A stretch of 36,858 nucleotides of DNA from Halolactibacillus miurensis (GTDB lineage: Bacteria; Bacillota; Bacilli; Bacillales; Amphibacillaceae). How positions within the stretch are numbered: position 1 is the first letter of the stretch; the number at the start of each line of letters is the position of its first letter. The stretch is from positions 1 through 36,858 of the forward strand of contig NZ_FPAI01000027.1 of NCBI RefSeq assembly GCF_900116255.1, given 5' to 3'. Shown here one piece after another: positions 20,497-28,433 of the stretch. The position numbers and the translations under genes are program-made. Below the pieces are notes generated by a model, which had not been told where the DNA came from, ran no database searches, and saw only the letters and a list, made by a program, of their open reading frames with translations.

Positions 20497-21312
20497 ATGA
20501 AAGAAAAACAATCGTTCCGTGATTATTTAAAACAACTGACACGGAAAAAAGGCTTTTACCCTGCGTTATACGTATTTGTGATGATGACATTAGTAACAGG
20601 GGTGATTTGGCAATATAATATGAACAGCTTAGAAGATGCACTACCGGAGGTGACAGATGTTTTAACGGATCCATTAGATGGGCAGACGGGTAAAGATTAT
20701 TTATCAGGAGATCAATCAGGAGATGACGAGGAACAAGATACGGTCAGCGTTGGTAAGAATGACATGATTCAAGTGGAAACCTTACGGTTTCCAGTCAGCG
20801 ATGCCTTTGAAGTAGAACAAGTCACGCAATTTTATGACTACACGTTAAGTGAAGAAGATCAACTTGCGGCGCTTATTGAATATAACGATCAGTATTATCA
20901 GTCAACTGGTATTGATCTTGTAGCGACGAATGAGACGTCGATTCCTGTCGTGAGCGTCTTAAGTGGTGAAGTTTCGTCTGTTAAAGATGATCCATTACTC
21001 GGTGGAGTTGTTGAACTAACGCATGACAATAATATTAAATCTTATTACGCTGGTTTAACGGCTATTAGTGTTAAAGAAACAGATAGTGTCACTCAAGGAG
21101 ATGTCCTTGGTAAGACTGGTACGAGTGATTTCAGGAAAATGCTAGGTAACCACGTCCATTTTGAACTGAGAGTAGATAAGGTCGCGATTAATCCTAATAC
21201 TTATTTTGATCAACCGATTGTAAAAATCATTAGCGACCTACAAGTGACGGCGGATGAATCATTTGAACATTTGCCTGACACAGAGGAAAGCGACACAAGT
21301 ACTGTTGAGTAA
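20497..21312 (+). CDS. spoIIQ: M23-family protein, stage II sporulation protein Q type
   Basis: A 271-residue type II membrane protein. A TM helix covers about residues 21-43, then an acidic linker and a LytM/M23 domain (about 115-250). The HVHFEL motif is present, but the first zinc-binding His expected before GID is replaced (YQSTGIDLVA), as in the degenerate SpoIIQ of B. subtilis. It is therefore likely a forespore anchor for the SpoIIIAH channel rather than an active endopeptidase. ATG 20497 is chosen because the upstream GTG (20488) lies within the SD GAGGTG. Context after spoIID and the sigma-F-like promoter support the call. A generic M23 protein remains possible. Confidence 0.8.
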   Translation: MKEKQSFRDYLKQLTRKKGFYPALYVFVMMTLVTGVIWQYNMNSLEDALPEVTDVLTDPLDGQTGKDYLSGDQSGDDEEQDTVSVGKNDMIQVETLRFPVSDAFEVEQVTQFYDYTLSEEDQLAALIEYNDQYYQSTGIDLVATNETSIPVVSVLSGEVSSVKDDPLLGGVVELTHDNNIKSYYAGLTAISVKETDSVTQGDVLGKTGTSDFRKMLGNHVHFELRVDKVAINPNTYFDQPIVKIISDLQVTADESFEHLPDTEESDTSTVE

Positions 21313-21433
21313 TGTTGATTTAACTGTGAGCTAAACATTTAGGCTATTTCACGAATAAATGAAAGAATGGCTACGCAGTTAAAGAATAACTGGTTATTTC
21401 CTTCTGGTATTAAGAAAGATAAGTTGTAACCTA

Positions 21434-21484
21434 ACCTTTATAATGATCGTCTTAAGTTAAGGCGGTCTTTATAAAGGTTTTTTA
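21434..21484 (+). terminator. Terminator of spoIIQ
   Basis: AACCTTTATAA (21434-21444) pairs with TTATAAAGGTT (21470-21480). An inner GATCGTC/GGCGGTC stem with wobbles extends it to about 18 bp, and T-run bases follow. Confidence 0.92.
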
Positions 21485-21632
21485 CTGTGTAAAATAATTG
21501 TCACATCAAACCGTGAGAAGGCTGTTCTATGCTTGTCAAGCATGTAAATGAAAGTTGTCTTGATAGAAGGACAAAAAAACATCAAAACGATACGATAATT
21601 ATCAAATTCCGGTAGGTATCGCCATCTATTTA

Positions 21633-21641
21633 TGATATTAT
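21633..21641 (+). promoter_or_regulatory. Extended -10 promoter candidate for mbl
   Basis: TGATATTAT (21633-21641) combines the TGn extension with TATTAT. The -35 (TAGGTA, 21613-21618) is weak. Confidence 0.4.
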
Positions 21642-21718
21642 ATATTATTAGAGACAACTCGAAATAACGTGAGATTTTATCATAAATAGAATGATCAAAA
21701 TATAGGAGGATCACATAC

Positions 21719-22714
21719 ATGTTTTCAAGAGATATTGGTATTGACTTAGGAACGGCAAATGTACTTATTCACGTCAAAGGAAAAGGGATTGTGTTAGATG
21801 AGCCATCGGTTGTGGCGATGGACCGTAATACAGGTAAAGTATTAGAAGTTGGTGAGGCCGCTTGGAAGATGGTCGGGCGTACACCAGGCAATATAGAAGC
21901 GATTCGTCCACTAAAAGATGGCGTTATTGCCGACTTTGATGTGACAGAAGCGATGCTGAAGCACTTTATTAATAAAATTAATGTTAAAGGGATGTTTTCA
22001 AAGCCACGTATGCTGATCTGTTGCCCAACGAACATTACAAAAGTTGAACAAAAGGCGATCAAGGAAGCGGCTGAAAAGTCAGGTGGTAAGAAAGTCTACT
22101 TAGAAGAAGAACCAAAAGTGGCAGCGATAGGTGCTGGCATGGATATCTTCCAGCCGAGCGGTAACATGGTCGTTGATATCGGTGGTGGAACAACGGATGT
22201 CGCCGTCTTATCGATGGGAGACATCGTGACGTCTCAGTCGATTAAAATGGCTGGTGATAAGTTTGATAATGAAATCTTAAATTATGTAAAAAAAGAATAT
22301 AAATTACTGATTGGTGAACGTACGTCAGAAGATATTAAGATTCAAGTCGCAACCGTATTCCCGGGTGCCCGAGATGAATCGATTGACATCCGTGGACGTG
22401 ACATGATGAGTGGTCTGCCACGTACGATTACAATTAAATCAGATGAAATTGAAAAAGCGTTACGTGAATCTGTTTATGTCATTGTTCAAGCGGCTAAGAA
22501 TGTATTAGAAAAAACGCCACCAGAACTTTCTGCAGATATTATTGACCGCGGGGTGATTTTAACCGGTGGTGGAGCACTGCTTCACGGTATGGATCAATTA
22601 CTCGCAGAAGAGTTAAAAGTCCCTGTCTTCCTTGCGGAAGAACCAATGAGTTGTGTGGCTAAAGGGACAGGCATTATGCTTGAAAATATCGATAAAATTG
22701 CTCGCCATTCATAA
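21719..22714 (+). CDS. mbl: MreB-like cell-shape actin Mbl
   Basis: A 331-residue bacterial actin that organises the elongation (Rod) complex under the membrane. The start FSRDIGIDLGTANVLIHVKG and the VLIHVKGKGIV wording are closer to Mbl than to MreB or MreBH. Nucleotide-binding phosphate loops are DLGTAN near residue 9 and DIGGGTTDVAV in the middle, with GVILTGGGALLHG near the end. A strong TAGGAGG SD precedes the ATG. It is followed closely by flhO, as in B. subtilis. Confidence 0.95.
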   Translation: MFSRDIGIDLGTANVLIHVKGKGIVLDEPSVVAMDRNTGKVLEVGEAAWKMVGRTPGNIEAIRPLKDGVIADFDVTEAMLKHFINKINVKGMFSKPRMLICCPTNITKVEQKAIKEAAEKSGGKKVYLEEEPKVAAIGAGMDIFQPSGNMVVDIGGGTTDVAVLSMGDIVTSQSIKMAGDKFDNEILNYVKKEYKLLIGERTSEDIKIQVATVFPGARDESIDIRGRDMMSGLPRTITIKSDEIEKALRESVYVIVQAAKNVLEKTPPELSADIIDRGVILTGGGALLHGMDQLLAEELKVPVFLAEEPMSCVAKGTGIMLENIDKIARHS

Positions 22715-22743
22715 AGACGAAGTAAAGAGAGGATGACTGTGAC

Positions 22744-23580
22744 GTGCTAAGAGGATACTATACAGCTGCAAGTGGTATGATAACGCAACAACGCCGTCAA
22801 GACACATTATCTAATAATATCGCCAATGCTCAAACCCCAGGTTTTAAACAAGACCAAGCCATGACACGTTCGTTTCCAGAGTTACTCGTTAAACGGATGG
22901 GTGGCGAAGAGATAAAGACCCAAACGAATAAACATTTAAGCTTATCGAATCAAGTCGGTCCACTGACAACAGGCGTGTATGTGCATGAGACGTTAGCTGA
23001 CCAAACACAAGGGACATTACAAGAAACGAATATGACAACCGATATGGCTCTAGTGAACGGAAATATACCTGACCAAGACGGCGCATTATTTTTTACCGTT
23101 CAAAATGCTGAAGGTGATGTGCGCTATACGCGAAACGGTAATTTTACGGTTGATGGGGAAGGCTACTTGACAACGAACCAAGGGTATTATGTGTTAGATG
23201 ATGCTGGGAATCCAGTATTCACAAATGGAGAAAACTTTACCGTGACACCGGAAGGTGTCCTAACAACAAATACCGAACAGATTTCTCTGCAAATAAACTA
23301 TACAGCGAATCATTATGATTTAATTAAAGATGATGAGAATCTCTTTACGCTCACAGACCAAGACGGTGAAGTACTTGGTGCGATGGAAAACGCGAGAGGT
23401 GCTCTAGGCGTGACGTTCTCTGTTAGTCAAGGATTCCTAGAATCATCCAATGTGGATACAAGTCAAACAATGGTTGATATGATGCAAGCGTACCGATTAT
23501 TTGAATCAAATCAACAAGTGGTTAAAGCGTATGATAAAAGTATGGAAATAGCCGTTAATCAAATCGGTAGGTTAAACTAA
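22744..23580 (+). CDS. flhO: Flagellar rod/hook-basal body protein FlhO
   Basis: A 278-residue FlgF/FlgG-family protein exported through the flagellar type III apparatus. The N-terminal rod domain LRGYYTAASGMITQQRRQDTLS with NNIANAQTPGFKQ and the C-terminal TMVDMMQAYRLFESNQQVVKAYDKSM helix are typical. The GTG start at 22744 follows AGAGGATG. Position between mbl and flhP identifies it as the FlhO type, which forms part of the distal rod. The cell is therefore probably motile, since two such genes are intact. Confidence 0.88.
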   Translation: MLRGYYTAASGMITQQRRQDTLSNNIANAQTPGFKQDQAMTRSFPELLVKRMGGEEIKTQTNKHLSLSNQVGPLTTGVYVHETLADQTQGTLQETNMTTDMALVNGNIPDQDGALFFTVQNAEGDVRYTRNGNFTVDGEGYLTTNQGYYVLDDAGNPVFTNGENFTVTPEGVLTTNTEQISLQINYTANHYDLIKDDENLFTLTDQDGEVLGAMENARGALGVTFSVSQGFLESSNVDTSQTMVDMMQAYRLFESNQQVVKAYDKSMEIAVNQIGRLN

Positions 23581-23593
23581 AGGAGGGGATTAG

Positions 23594-24421
23594 ATGAGTC
23601 GAATGGGTATCCAAGCCGCGACAACGATGCGTGAGTTGCAACAAAAGCTCGACCTTATCGGTCATAACGTAGCAAATGCAAACACAACGGGCTATAAAAC
23701 ACAAATGGCGAATTTTAGTTCACTCCTTTATCAAAATATTGATAACTTTAGTGATGAAGAGGCGAATAGTGTTGGACGAGTGACCCCACTTGGTATTAGA
23801 CAAGGTGCTGGCGCTAAAGTCGGGCATACGAATAATAACTTCACTCAAGGCGCATTAATAACGACAGAGCGTCCGCTAGATTTAGCTCTGACAGAAGACA
23901 GACAATTCTTTGAAGTAGCTGTGACTGAAAACGGTGAAACAGAGACGCGTTACACGCGTGATGGTTCTTTTTATTTACAACCAACAGAAACAGGTGACTC
24001 AGCACTCGTGACCAGTAATGGTCATGCGGTATTAGATCAATTCGGTGAAGGGATTGTCATTACCGAAGGGTTTGATGATGTTGCTCTTGATGCCTCTGGT
24101 CAAGTGGTTGTTGAACGCGGGGGCGTTACCAATGCTGAAGCAGCTCTTTCTGTTGTTGAAGCGATTCGTCCACAGTTCTTAGAACAGACAGGTCAAAACC
24201 TGTTTAGATTACCTGATGTAACGGAAACAGGCTTTGAAGCCAATGAGATTATTGGTCAAGTCGCCAATGTTAATGTGGCTGTCGGTAGCCTAGAAGGATC
24301 TAATGTTGAGTTATCAACACAAATGACGGAATTAATCCAAACACAACGGGCGTATCAATTTAATGCCCGTACGATTTCAATGCATGATCAAATGCGTGGA
24401 TTAATTAATCAGATGCGCTAA
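23594..24421 (+). CDS. flhP: Flagellar rod/hook-basal body protein FlhP
   Basis: A 275-residue paralogue of the preceding gene. The N-terminal LIGHNVANANTTGYKTQ motif and C-terminal STQMTELIQTQRAYQFNARTI helix form the rod-type coiled coil, with the central LTTERPLDLAL-type domain between. It lies 13 bp after flhO with an AGGAGGGGA SD, so the two are co-transcribed. In B. subtilis FlhO and FlhP are both needed for hook completion. Confidence 0.9.
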   Translation: MSRMGIQAATTMRELQQKLDLIGHNVANANTTGYKTQMANFSSLLYQNIDNFSDEEANSVGRVTPLGIRQGAGAKVGHTNNNFTQGALITTERPLDLALTEDRQFFEVAVTENGETETRYTRDGSFYLQPTETGDSALVTSNGHAVLDQFGEGIVITEGFDDVALDASGQVVVERGGVTNAEAALSVVEAIRPQFLEQTGQNLFRLPDVTETGFEANEIIGQVANVNVAVGSLEGSNVELSTQMTELIQTQRAYQFNARTISMHDQMRGLINQMR

Positions 24422-24431
24422 GGAGTTAATT

Positions 24432-24746
24432 ATGGATAATCAAACACATGATCAGGTTCAAAAAACTGAAGTAAAGACGATAGAAGAAAATGATCAAAAA
24501 GAAACGCGTGAAGAGAGAAAACAAGCGCGGAAAAAACAAAAGTTAGAAAGGAAAGAGCGACGAGCGGTACATCGTATGTTTCCTATCTGGCTAAGAGTTA
24601 TCGTTGTTCTCTTATTGATTTTTATCGCACTTATTATTGGTCTATTAGTCGGTTACACGGTGTTAGGTGGCGGAGAAGAGCCATTAGAAGTGTTGACCTT
24701 TGATTTTTGGCAACATATTATTGATATTATCACAGGTGTTGAATAA
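24432..24746 (+). CDS. EpuA-type small membrane protein (annotated as DNA-directed RNA polymerase subunit beta)
   Basis: A 104-residue protein. The first 50 residues are highly charged (Lys/Glu/Arg-rich), then RMFPIWLRVIVV opens a TM helix (about residues 52-75), and the short outer tail contains WQHIIDIITG. This is the EpuA family (PF11772), often automatically named RNA polymerase beta subunit because of a fusion in some species; nothing here looks like RNA polymerase. Function unknown, probably membrane-associated. It lies 10 bp after flhP with an AAGGAG SD and is in the same operon. Confidence 0.85.
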   Translation: MDNQTHDQVQKTEVKTIEENDQKETREERKQARKKQKLERKERRAVHRMFPIWLRVIVVLLLIFIALIIGLLVGYTVLGGGEEPLEVLTFDFWQHIIDIITGVE

Positions 24747-24748
24747 AG

Positions 24749-24767
24749 AAGCAGGTGACTGCTTTTT
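24749..24767 (+). terminator. Weak terminator after the EpuA-type gene
   Basis: AAGCAG-GTGA-CTGCTT (24749-24764) is followed by Ts. The 6-bp stem may allow read-through into fabZ. Confidence 0.6.
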
Positions 24768-24798
24768 CTTTTTAAATTTAAATTAGGAGTTGGTACTA

Positions 24799-25221
24799 AT
24801 GTTAGATGTTAATCAAATTAAAGAAGTGATTCCTCATCGTTATCCGTTTTTACTTATTGATCAAGTGGTTGAGATAGAAGAAGGAAAACGTGTCGTCGCA
24901 AAGAAAAACGTCACAATAAACGAACCATTCTTCCAAGGACACTTTCCGGATTATCCAGTCATGCCTGGCGTTCTCATCGTTGAGGCACTTGCGCAAGCTG
25001 GGGCAGTTGCGATGCTAAAAAAAGAAGAAAACAAAGGAAAGATAGGCTTCTTAGCTGGGATTGACTCTTGTCGTTTCAAACGCCAAGTCGTGCCTGGGGA
25101 TACCCTTATGTTAGAAGTAGAAATTACACGTCTTAAAGGCCCTATCGGTAAGGGGAAAGCAAAGGCGACTGTAAACGGAGAGCTTGCTTGTGAAGCGGAG
25201 ATTATGTTTGCGATTCAATAA
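24799..25221 (+). CDS. fabZ: 3-hydroxyacyl-ACP dehydratase FabZ
   Basis: A 140-residue hotdog-fold enzyme that dehydrates beta-hydroxyacyl-ACP in fatty acid elongation. The catalytic pair is His48 in FFQGHFP and Glu62 in [22 protein letters not shown] opens the protein. ATG 24799 is preferred over an in-frame TTG at 24790 because the SD AGGAG (24785-24789) sits 9 bases before the ATG. Conserved neighbour of flhP in Bacillales. Confidence 0.95.
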   Translation: MLDVNQIKEVIPHRYPFLLIDQVVEIEEGKRVVAKKNVTINEPFFQGHFPDYPVMPGVLIVEALAQAGAVAMLKKEENKGKIGFLAGIDSCRFKRQVVPGDTLMLEVEITRLKGPIGKGKAKATVNGELACEAEIMFAIQ

Positions 25222-25263
25222 GTATTTCTCTAAGATATAAAAAGGTATGTCATAGGTCGCAGG

Positions 25264-25300
25264 GAACAACATTCATTTAGGTGAATAGTTGTTCTTTTTT
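25264..25300 (+). terminator. Terminator of fabZ
   Basis: GAACAAC (25264-25270) pairs with GTTGTTC (25288-25294), with inner ATTCA/TGAAT and a T6 run. Confidence 0.9.
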
Positions 25301-25432
25301 ACTTCCGCTAACAAAAATAATGCATTAGATGTCAAATTGTGTTATAGTTATTTGATGATATGAACAAATGATTAAGAGTTTGTAACTTTAGTAAAGTAAA
25401 TACGTCTAATTTATTGAGATATTATAGCATGT

Positions 25433-25454
25433 ATTATCTTGAAAAAAAGATAAT
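25433..25454 (+). repeat. 8-bp inverted repeat in the tagO leader
   Basis: ATTATCTT (25433-25440) and AAGATAAT (25447-25454) flank a 6-nt A-rich loop just before the tagO SD. It may shape the 5' leader. Confidence 0.5.
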
Positions 25455-25476
25455 CATTATTGAAAGGAAGGGGAAT

Positions 25477-26523
25477 ATGTTCTATTTCTTCATTGTTGTG
25501 TTATGTTTTTTGGTAGCACTCATCTTAACCCCTCTTGTTAAAAAGTTAGCCTTTTTGATTGGTGCGACTGATCAACCTAATAAACGAAAAATACACACAG
25601 GTATTATGCCAAGGCTCGGAGGCTTAGCTATTATAGGAAGCTTTACCCTCGGTATAATTATTTATCAGCCTCACAGCCATTTTAAATGGCCACTGCTTAT
25701 TGGAGCTGTGCTCATAATGCTTATTGGTATAGTGGATGATATTTATCCATTATCAGCACGTTATAAGTTCATCGTGCAATTTATAGCTGCTTTTATCGTT
25801 GTTTTTAATGGGGTAGAAATGACGTTTATTAATTTACCATTTGGTTATACGCTAGAGTTTGGTTATTTGAGTATCCCAATTACCGTTCTTTGGATTGTAG
25901 GGATCACTAATGCAATTAACCTTATTGACGGCTTGGATGGGTTAGCAGGTGGCGTATCAACTATAGCCTTACTTACGATTGCGGGCTTAGCGATTATGCT
26001 GGGAGACCCTTTTGTGGCCACTATTGCCTTTATGCTTGCAGGTAGCACACTTGGTTTCTTAGTTTTTAATTTCTATCCAGCAAAAATATTTATGGGTGAT
26101 ACAGGGGCCTTATTCTTAGGCTACATGATAGGGGTTCTATCCGTTTTAGGGTTCAAAAATGCCACGCTCTTTTCTTTAATTGTCCCTATTGCGATATTAG
26201 GTGTACCTATTATTGATACCCTCTTTGCGATTGTGAGACGAGCGGCTTATAAAAAGCCATTGTATGCTCCTGATAAATTGCATTTACACCATTGTTTATT
26301 AAACTTAGGTTTTAGTCATCGTCAAACGGTTATTCTTATTTATGCGATGAGTGGTTTATTTAGTATAGCGGCAATTCTTTTTAGTCGGTCTGTTATGTGG
26401 GGATCAACACTATTGTTTTTCTTAGTAACAATACTAGTTGAGTTATTGATTGAACTTACAGGACTTATCGGGAATGATTATCGTCCTTTATTAAATGCGA
26501 TTAGTAGACATTATCGTAAATAA
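25477..26523 (+). CDS. tagO: Undecaprenyl-phosphate GlcNAc-1-phosphate transferase (TagO)
   Basis: A 348-residue polytopic enzyme of the MraY/WecA/TagO family that transfers GlcNAc-1-P to undecaprenyl phosphate, the first step of wall teichoic acid synthesis. It has about eleven TM helices. The Mg2+-binding pair is in MLIGIVDDIYPL. NAINLIDGLDGLAGG and FMGDTGALFLGY are catalytic loops, and the basic His cluster KLHLHHCLLNLGFSHRQ is the expected cytoplasmic loop. ATG 25477 has the SD AAGGAAGGGG; the earlier in-frame ATG/ATA codons lack one and would add a polar extension. It opens the teichoic acid region. Confidence 0.94.
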   Translation: MFYFFIVVLCFLVALILTPLVKKLAFLIGATDQPNKRKIHTGIMPRLGGLAIIGSFTLGIIIYQPHSHFKWPLLIGAVLIMLIGIVDDIYPLSARYKFIVQFIAAFIVVFNGVEMTFINLPFGYTLEFGYLSIPITVLWIVGITNAINLIDGLDGLAGGVSTIALLTIAGLAIMLGDPFVATIAFMLAGSTLGFLVFNFYPAKIFMGDTGALFLGYMIGVLSVLGFKNATLFSLIVPIAILGVPIIDTLFAIVRRAAYKKPLYAPDKLHLHHCLLNLGFSHRQTVILIYAMSGLFSIAAILFSRSVMWGSTLLFFLVTILVELLIELTGLIGNDYRPLLNAISRHYRK

Positions 26524-26575
26524 AAGATGTTTGGTGATTCTAAAATTTTTAAATGATTACAATGAAATAAAAAGC

Positions 26576-26631
26576 AAACAGCCGTTAGACCATAGGATGG
26601 TATTCCTTGGTGTAGCGGCTGTTTATTTTCT
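26576..26631. terminator. Bidirectional terminator between tagO and tagB
   Basis: AAACAGCCGTT (26576-26586) pairs with AGCGGCTGTTT (26614-26624), with an inner ACCA-AGG/CCT-GGT stem. T-rich on the plus side and A-rich on the other, so it can serve both convergent genes. Confidence 0.88.
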
Positions 26632-26639
26632 ATTTATAC

Positions 26640-27803
26640 TTACCTTTGGTTTGAGTGGTAGACGTTATTGATCAATTTATCTGTTGAGTGGCCATCAGAA
26701 AAAGTGTTCCAAACGTCAGAAAATACTTTAATGCGTTGTAAATCAAATGTATTAGATTTAATAACATCAACGATCTCTTCTGTTGATTGTACGACTGGAC
26801 CAGGCATCTGTTCATGGTAGTCTTCAAAAAAGCCGCGTTCTTTCGTATAACACTCTAGGTCATAACTAAAGAAAATCATCGGTCGATTTAATAAGGCGTA
26901 CTCAAATGGTATGGATGAATAGTCAGATATGAGATAATCAGACACGATTAACAATTCGTTTAGGTTTGGATAGTCAGATACATCAATAACAAAATCATTA
27001 GTAGCATGATTAGATTTTGATCTAACAACAGGGTGAAGTCTAAGTAAGACAATGTAATCTTTACCTAAACCTGCTTGTAACAACTCTAAATCTAACTTGA
27101 GATTAAAGTTAGCAATCTCTTGATCGCGAAACGTCGGTGCGTATAGAATCACTTTCTTTTCTTTAAGTGAGGGATACAGTTGATAAATTTTATTTTTTGC
27201 TAGTTTCTTTTTTGTTTCATCAAAAAAGAAATCTGTACGTGGGATTCCTGTTCTCAAAATCTGTCTTTCAGATAGATCAAAGGTAGATTTGAAAATTCTC
27301 ACCATTTTCTCTGAACCGACGACAACATCGGTGAAACGTCTGTATACGGATTTAAAGCGATTGTGAGCGCGTTTGGAACGTTTCTGGATTGTTGGGTCCA
27401 ATAACCCGAATTGTTTAATAGCGCCAGCCGCATGCCACAATTGAATAACTCTTACTTCTGGCTTAAAGGTTGTTACCGCAAGAAATCCAAAATAGTTATC
27501 GACAAAAATCGTTTTAGCAGTGGCGATATGATAAATTGACTTGATAAATTGAACAGGGTGATATAATTCAAACATTAGATCTGTCTCGCGATCGGATGGT
27601 GTGAATTTCAAGCGAGCAGCACTTGTTGTTAAGACAACGATCGAGTCGTCAGTTTTATCTAAACAAGCTTTTCTAACATAATTGATGTTATCTCCGAATG
27701 ACGCTATTAGTACCGTCTTGCTTTGAATTTCAGTTTGCTTAAAGATTAAGAAAAAAAACTTAAAGATAAACAAATAAAAAGTGATAAAAAGTTCTCTAAT
27801 CAT
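26640..27803 (-). CDS. tagB: CDP-glycerol:polyglycerol-phosphate primase (TagB-like)
   Basis: A 387-residue CDP-glycerol glycerophosphotransferase (Glyphos_transf family). The N-terminal helix (residues 5-21) may associate with the membrane. Motifs in order are QLWHAAGAIKQFG with likely catalytic His124, GIPRTDFFF, ILYAPTFRD, LRLHP and ISDYSSIPFEYALLNRP. Length and the WHAAGAIKQFG wording fit TagB, which adds the first glycerol phosphate to the linkage unit. The start at 27803 (MIRELF) is chosen over a longer reading because an AAGGGG SD precedes it and it overlaps the tagD stop by 8 bases. It reads against tagO and the later tag genes. TagB rather than a TagF-type polymerase is inferred. Confidence 0.85.
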   Translation of the reverse strand: MIRELFITFYLFIFKFFFLIFKQTEIQSKTVLIASFGDNINYVRKACLDKTDDSIVVLTTSAARLKFTPSDRETDLMFELYHPVQFIKSIYHIATAKTIFVDNYFGFLAVTTFKPEVRVIQLWHAAGAIKQFGLLDPTIQKRSKRAHNRFKSVYRRFTDVVVGSEKMVRIFKSTFDLSERQILRTGIPRTDFFFDETKKKLAKNKIYQLYPSLKEKKVILYAPTFRDQEIANFNLKLDLELLQAGLGKDYIVLLRLHPVVRSKSNHATNDFVIDVSDYPNLNELLIVSDYLISDYSSIPFEYALLNRPMIFFSYDLECYTKERGFFEDYHEQMPGPVVQSTEEIVDVIKSNTFDLQRIKVFSDVWNTFSDGHSTDKLINNVYHSNQR

Positions 27804-28194
27804 TCTTTGCCCCTTGCAACTCTTGTTTAATTTGTGAAGTAGAGATACCTTCGGTTCGAGGTAAGTAAATAACCTCACAATATGGTTTTAGAAAATCAAA
27901 TTTTCCTAACCAATCGTCACCCATTACAAATAGGTCAATTTTATGATTTTTAATATCTACAACTTTTTGTTCCCAATTTTTCTCTGGTATTACCTCATCA
28001 ACATATTTTATAGCTTCTAAAATGAATTTTCGAGTTTCGTATGAATGATAAGCTTTTTTATTTTTTATTTTATTAAATTCATCGGTTGAAATAGCCACTA
28101 CTAAGTAGTCACCAAGTTCTTTTGCGCGTTTAAGAATATTGATGTGCCCTTGATGAATAAGATCGAATGTACCATATGTTATTACTTTTTTCAT
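27796..28194 (-). CDS. tagD: Glycerol-3-phosphate cytidylyltransferase
   Basis: A 132-residue nucleotidyltransferase that makes CDP-glycerol from CTP and glycerol 3-phosphate. The HxGH motif is HQGH at residues 14-17 within YGTFDLIHQGHINIL, and RTEGISTS is at 113-120; both are signatures of the family. An AAGGAG SD sits before the ATG. It is first in a two-gene minus-strand operon with tagB. CDP-glycerol is the donor for all four glycerophosphotransferase domains in this window. No ribitol genes (tarIJ) are visible. Confidence 0.95.
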   Translation of the reverse strand: MKKVITYGTFDLIHQGHINILKRAKELGDYLVVAISTDEFNKIKNKKAYHSYETRKFILEAIKYVDEVIPEKNWEQKVVDIKNHKIDLFVMGDDWLGKFDFLKPYCEVIYLPRTEGISTSQIKQELQGAKND

Positions 28195-28344
28195 ATTAGA
28201 CTCCTTGAAATATTTTTTTAATCACTATGCATATTTTCTCTCTTTTAATATAAAATTACAAGCAATTTAATTTAATTAATTTGATTCATATAATATTCTT
28301 AATTATTGAAATGTATATCCATAGTCACTTTTTTTGTGGTTTCG

Positions 28345-28373
28345 TTTAAATAATATTGTGATTAAGGTATAAT
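28345..28373 (+). promoter_or_regulatory. Sigma-A-type promoter for the plus-strand tag operon
   Basis: TTTAAA (28345-28350), a 17-bp spacer and a perfect TATAAT (28368-28373) lie 60 bp before the start, in the divergent region between tagD and the first TagF-like gene. The rest of that 239-bp region is very AT-rich, with no other clear element. Confidence 0.6.
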
Positions 28374-28433
28374 GTAGGTTTAGAAGTGGAATAATCGTTA
28401 TTTATTCGACTATTCAGAAGGAGAAGGATTGTC

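Larger units (their letters stand above)
21313..21718. other. Gap between spoIIQ and mbl, spoIIID not found
   Basis: In related Bacillales a short spoIIID gene (about 93 codons) usually lies here. I read all frames of both strands for its helix-turn-helix and found none. The minus-strand frame across 21469-21720 has no family likeness. The gap holds the spoIIQ terminator, a 15-base near-palindrome ATGCTTGTCAAGCAT (21530-21544) and an extended -10 promoter for mbl. Confidence 0.6.

Noticed and set aside
21530-21616. 28-codon ORF beginning at the ATGCTTGTCAAGCAT palindrome as a spoIIID remnant
   Set aside because: No SD, and the translation has no likeness to the SpoIIID helix-turn-helix.
21469-21720. 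83-codon minus-strand ORF before mbl
   Set aside because: No SD or family likeness, and it runs across the spoIIQ terminator and mbl promoter; chance frame in AT-rich DNA.
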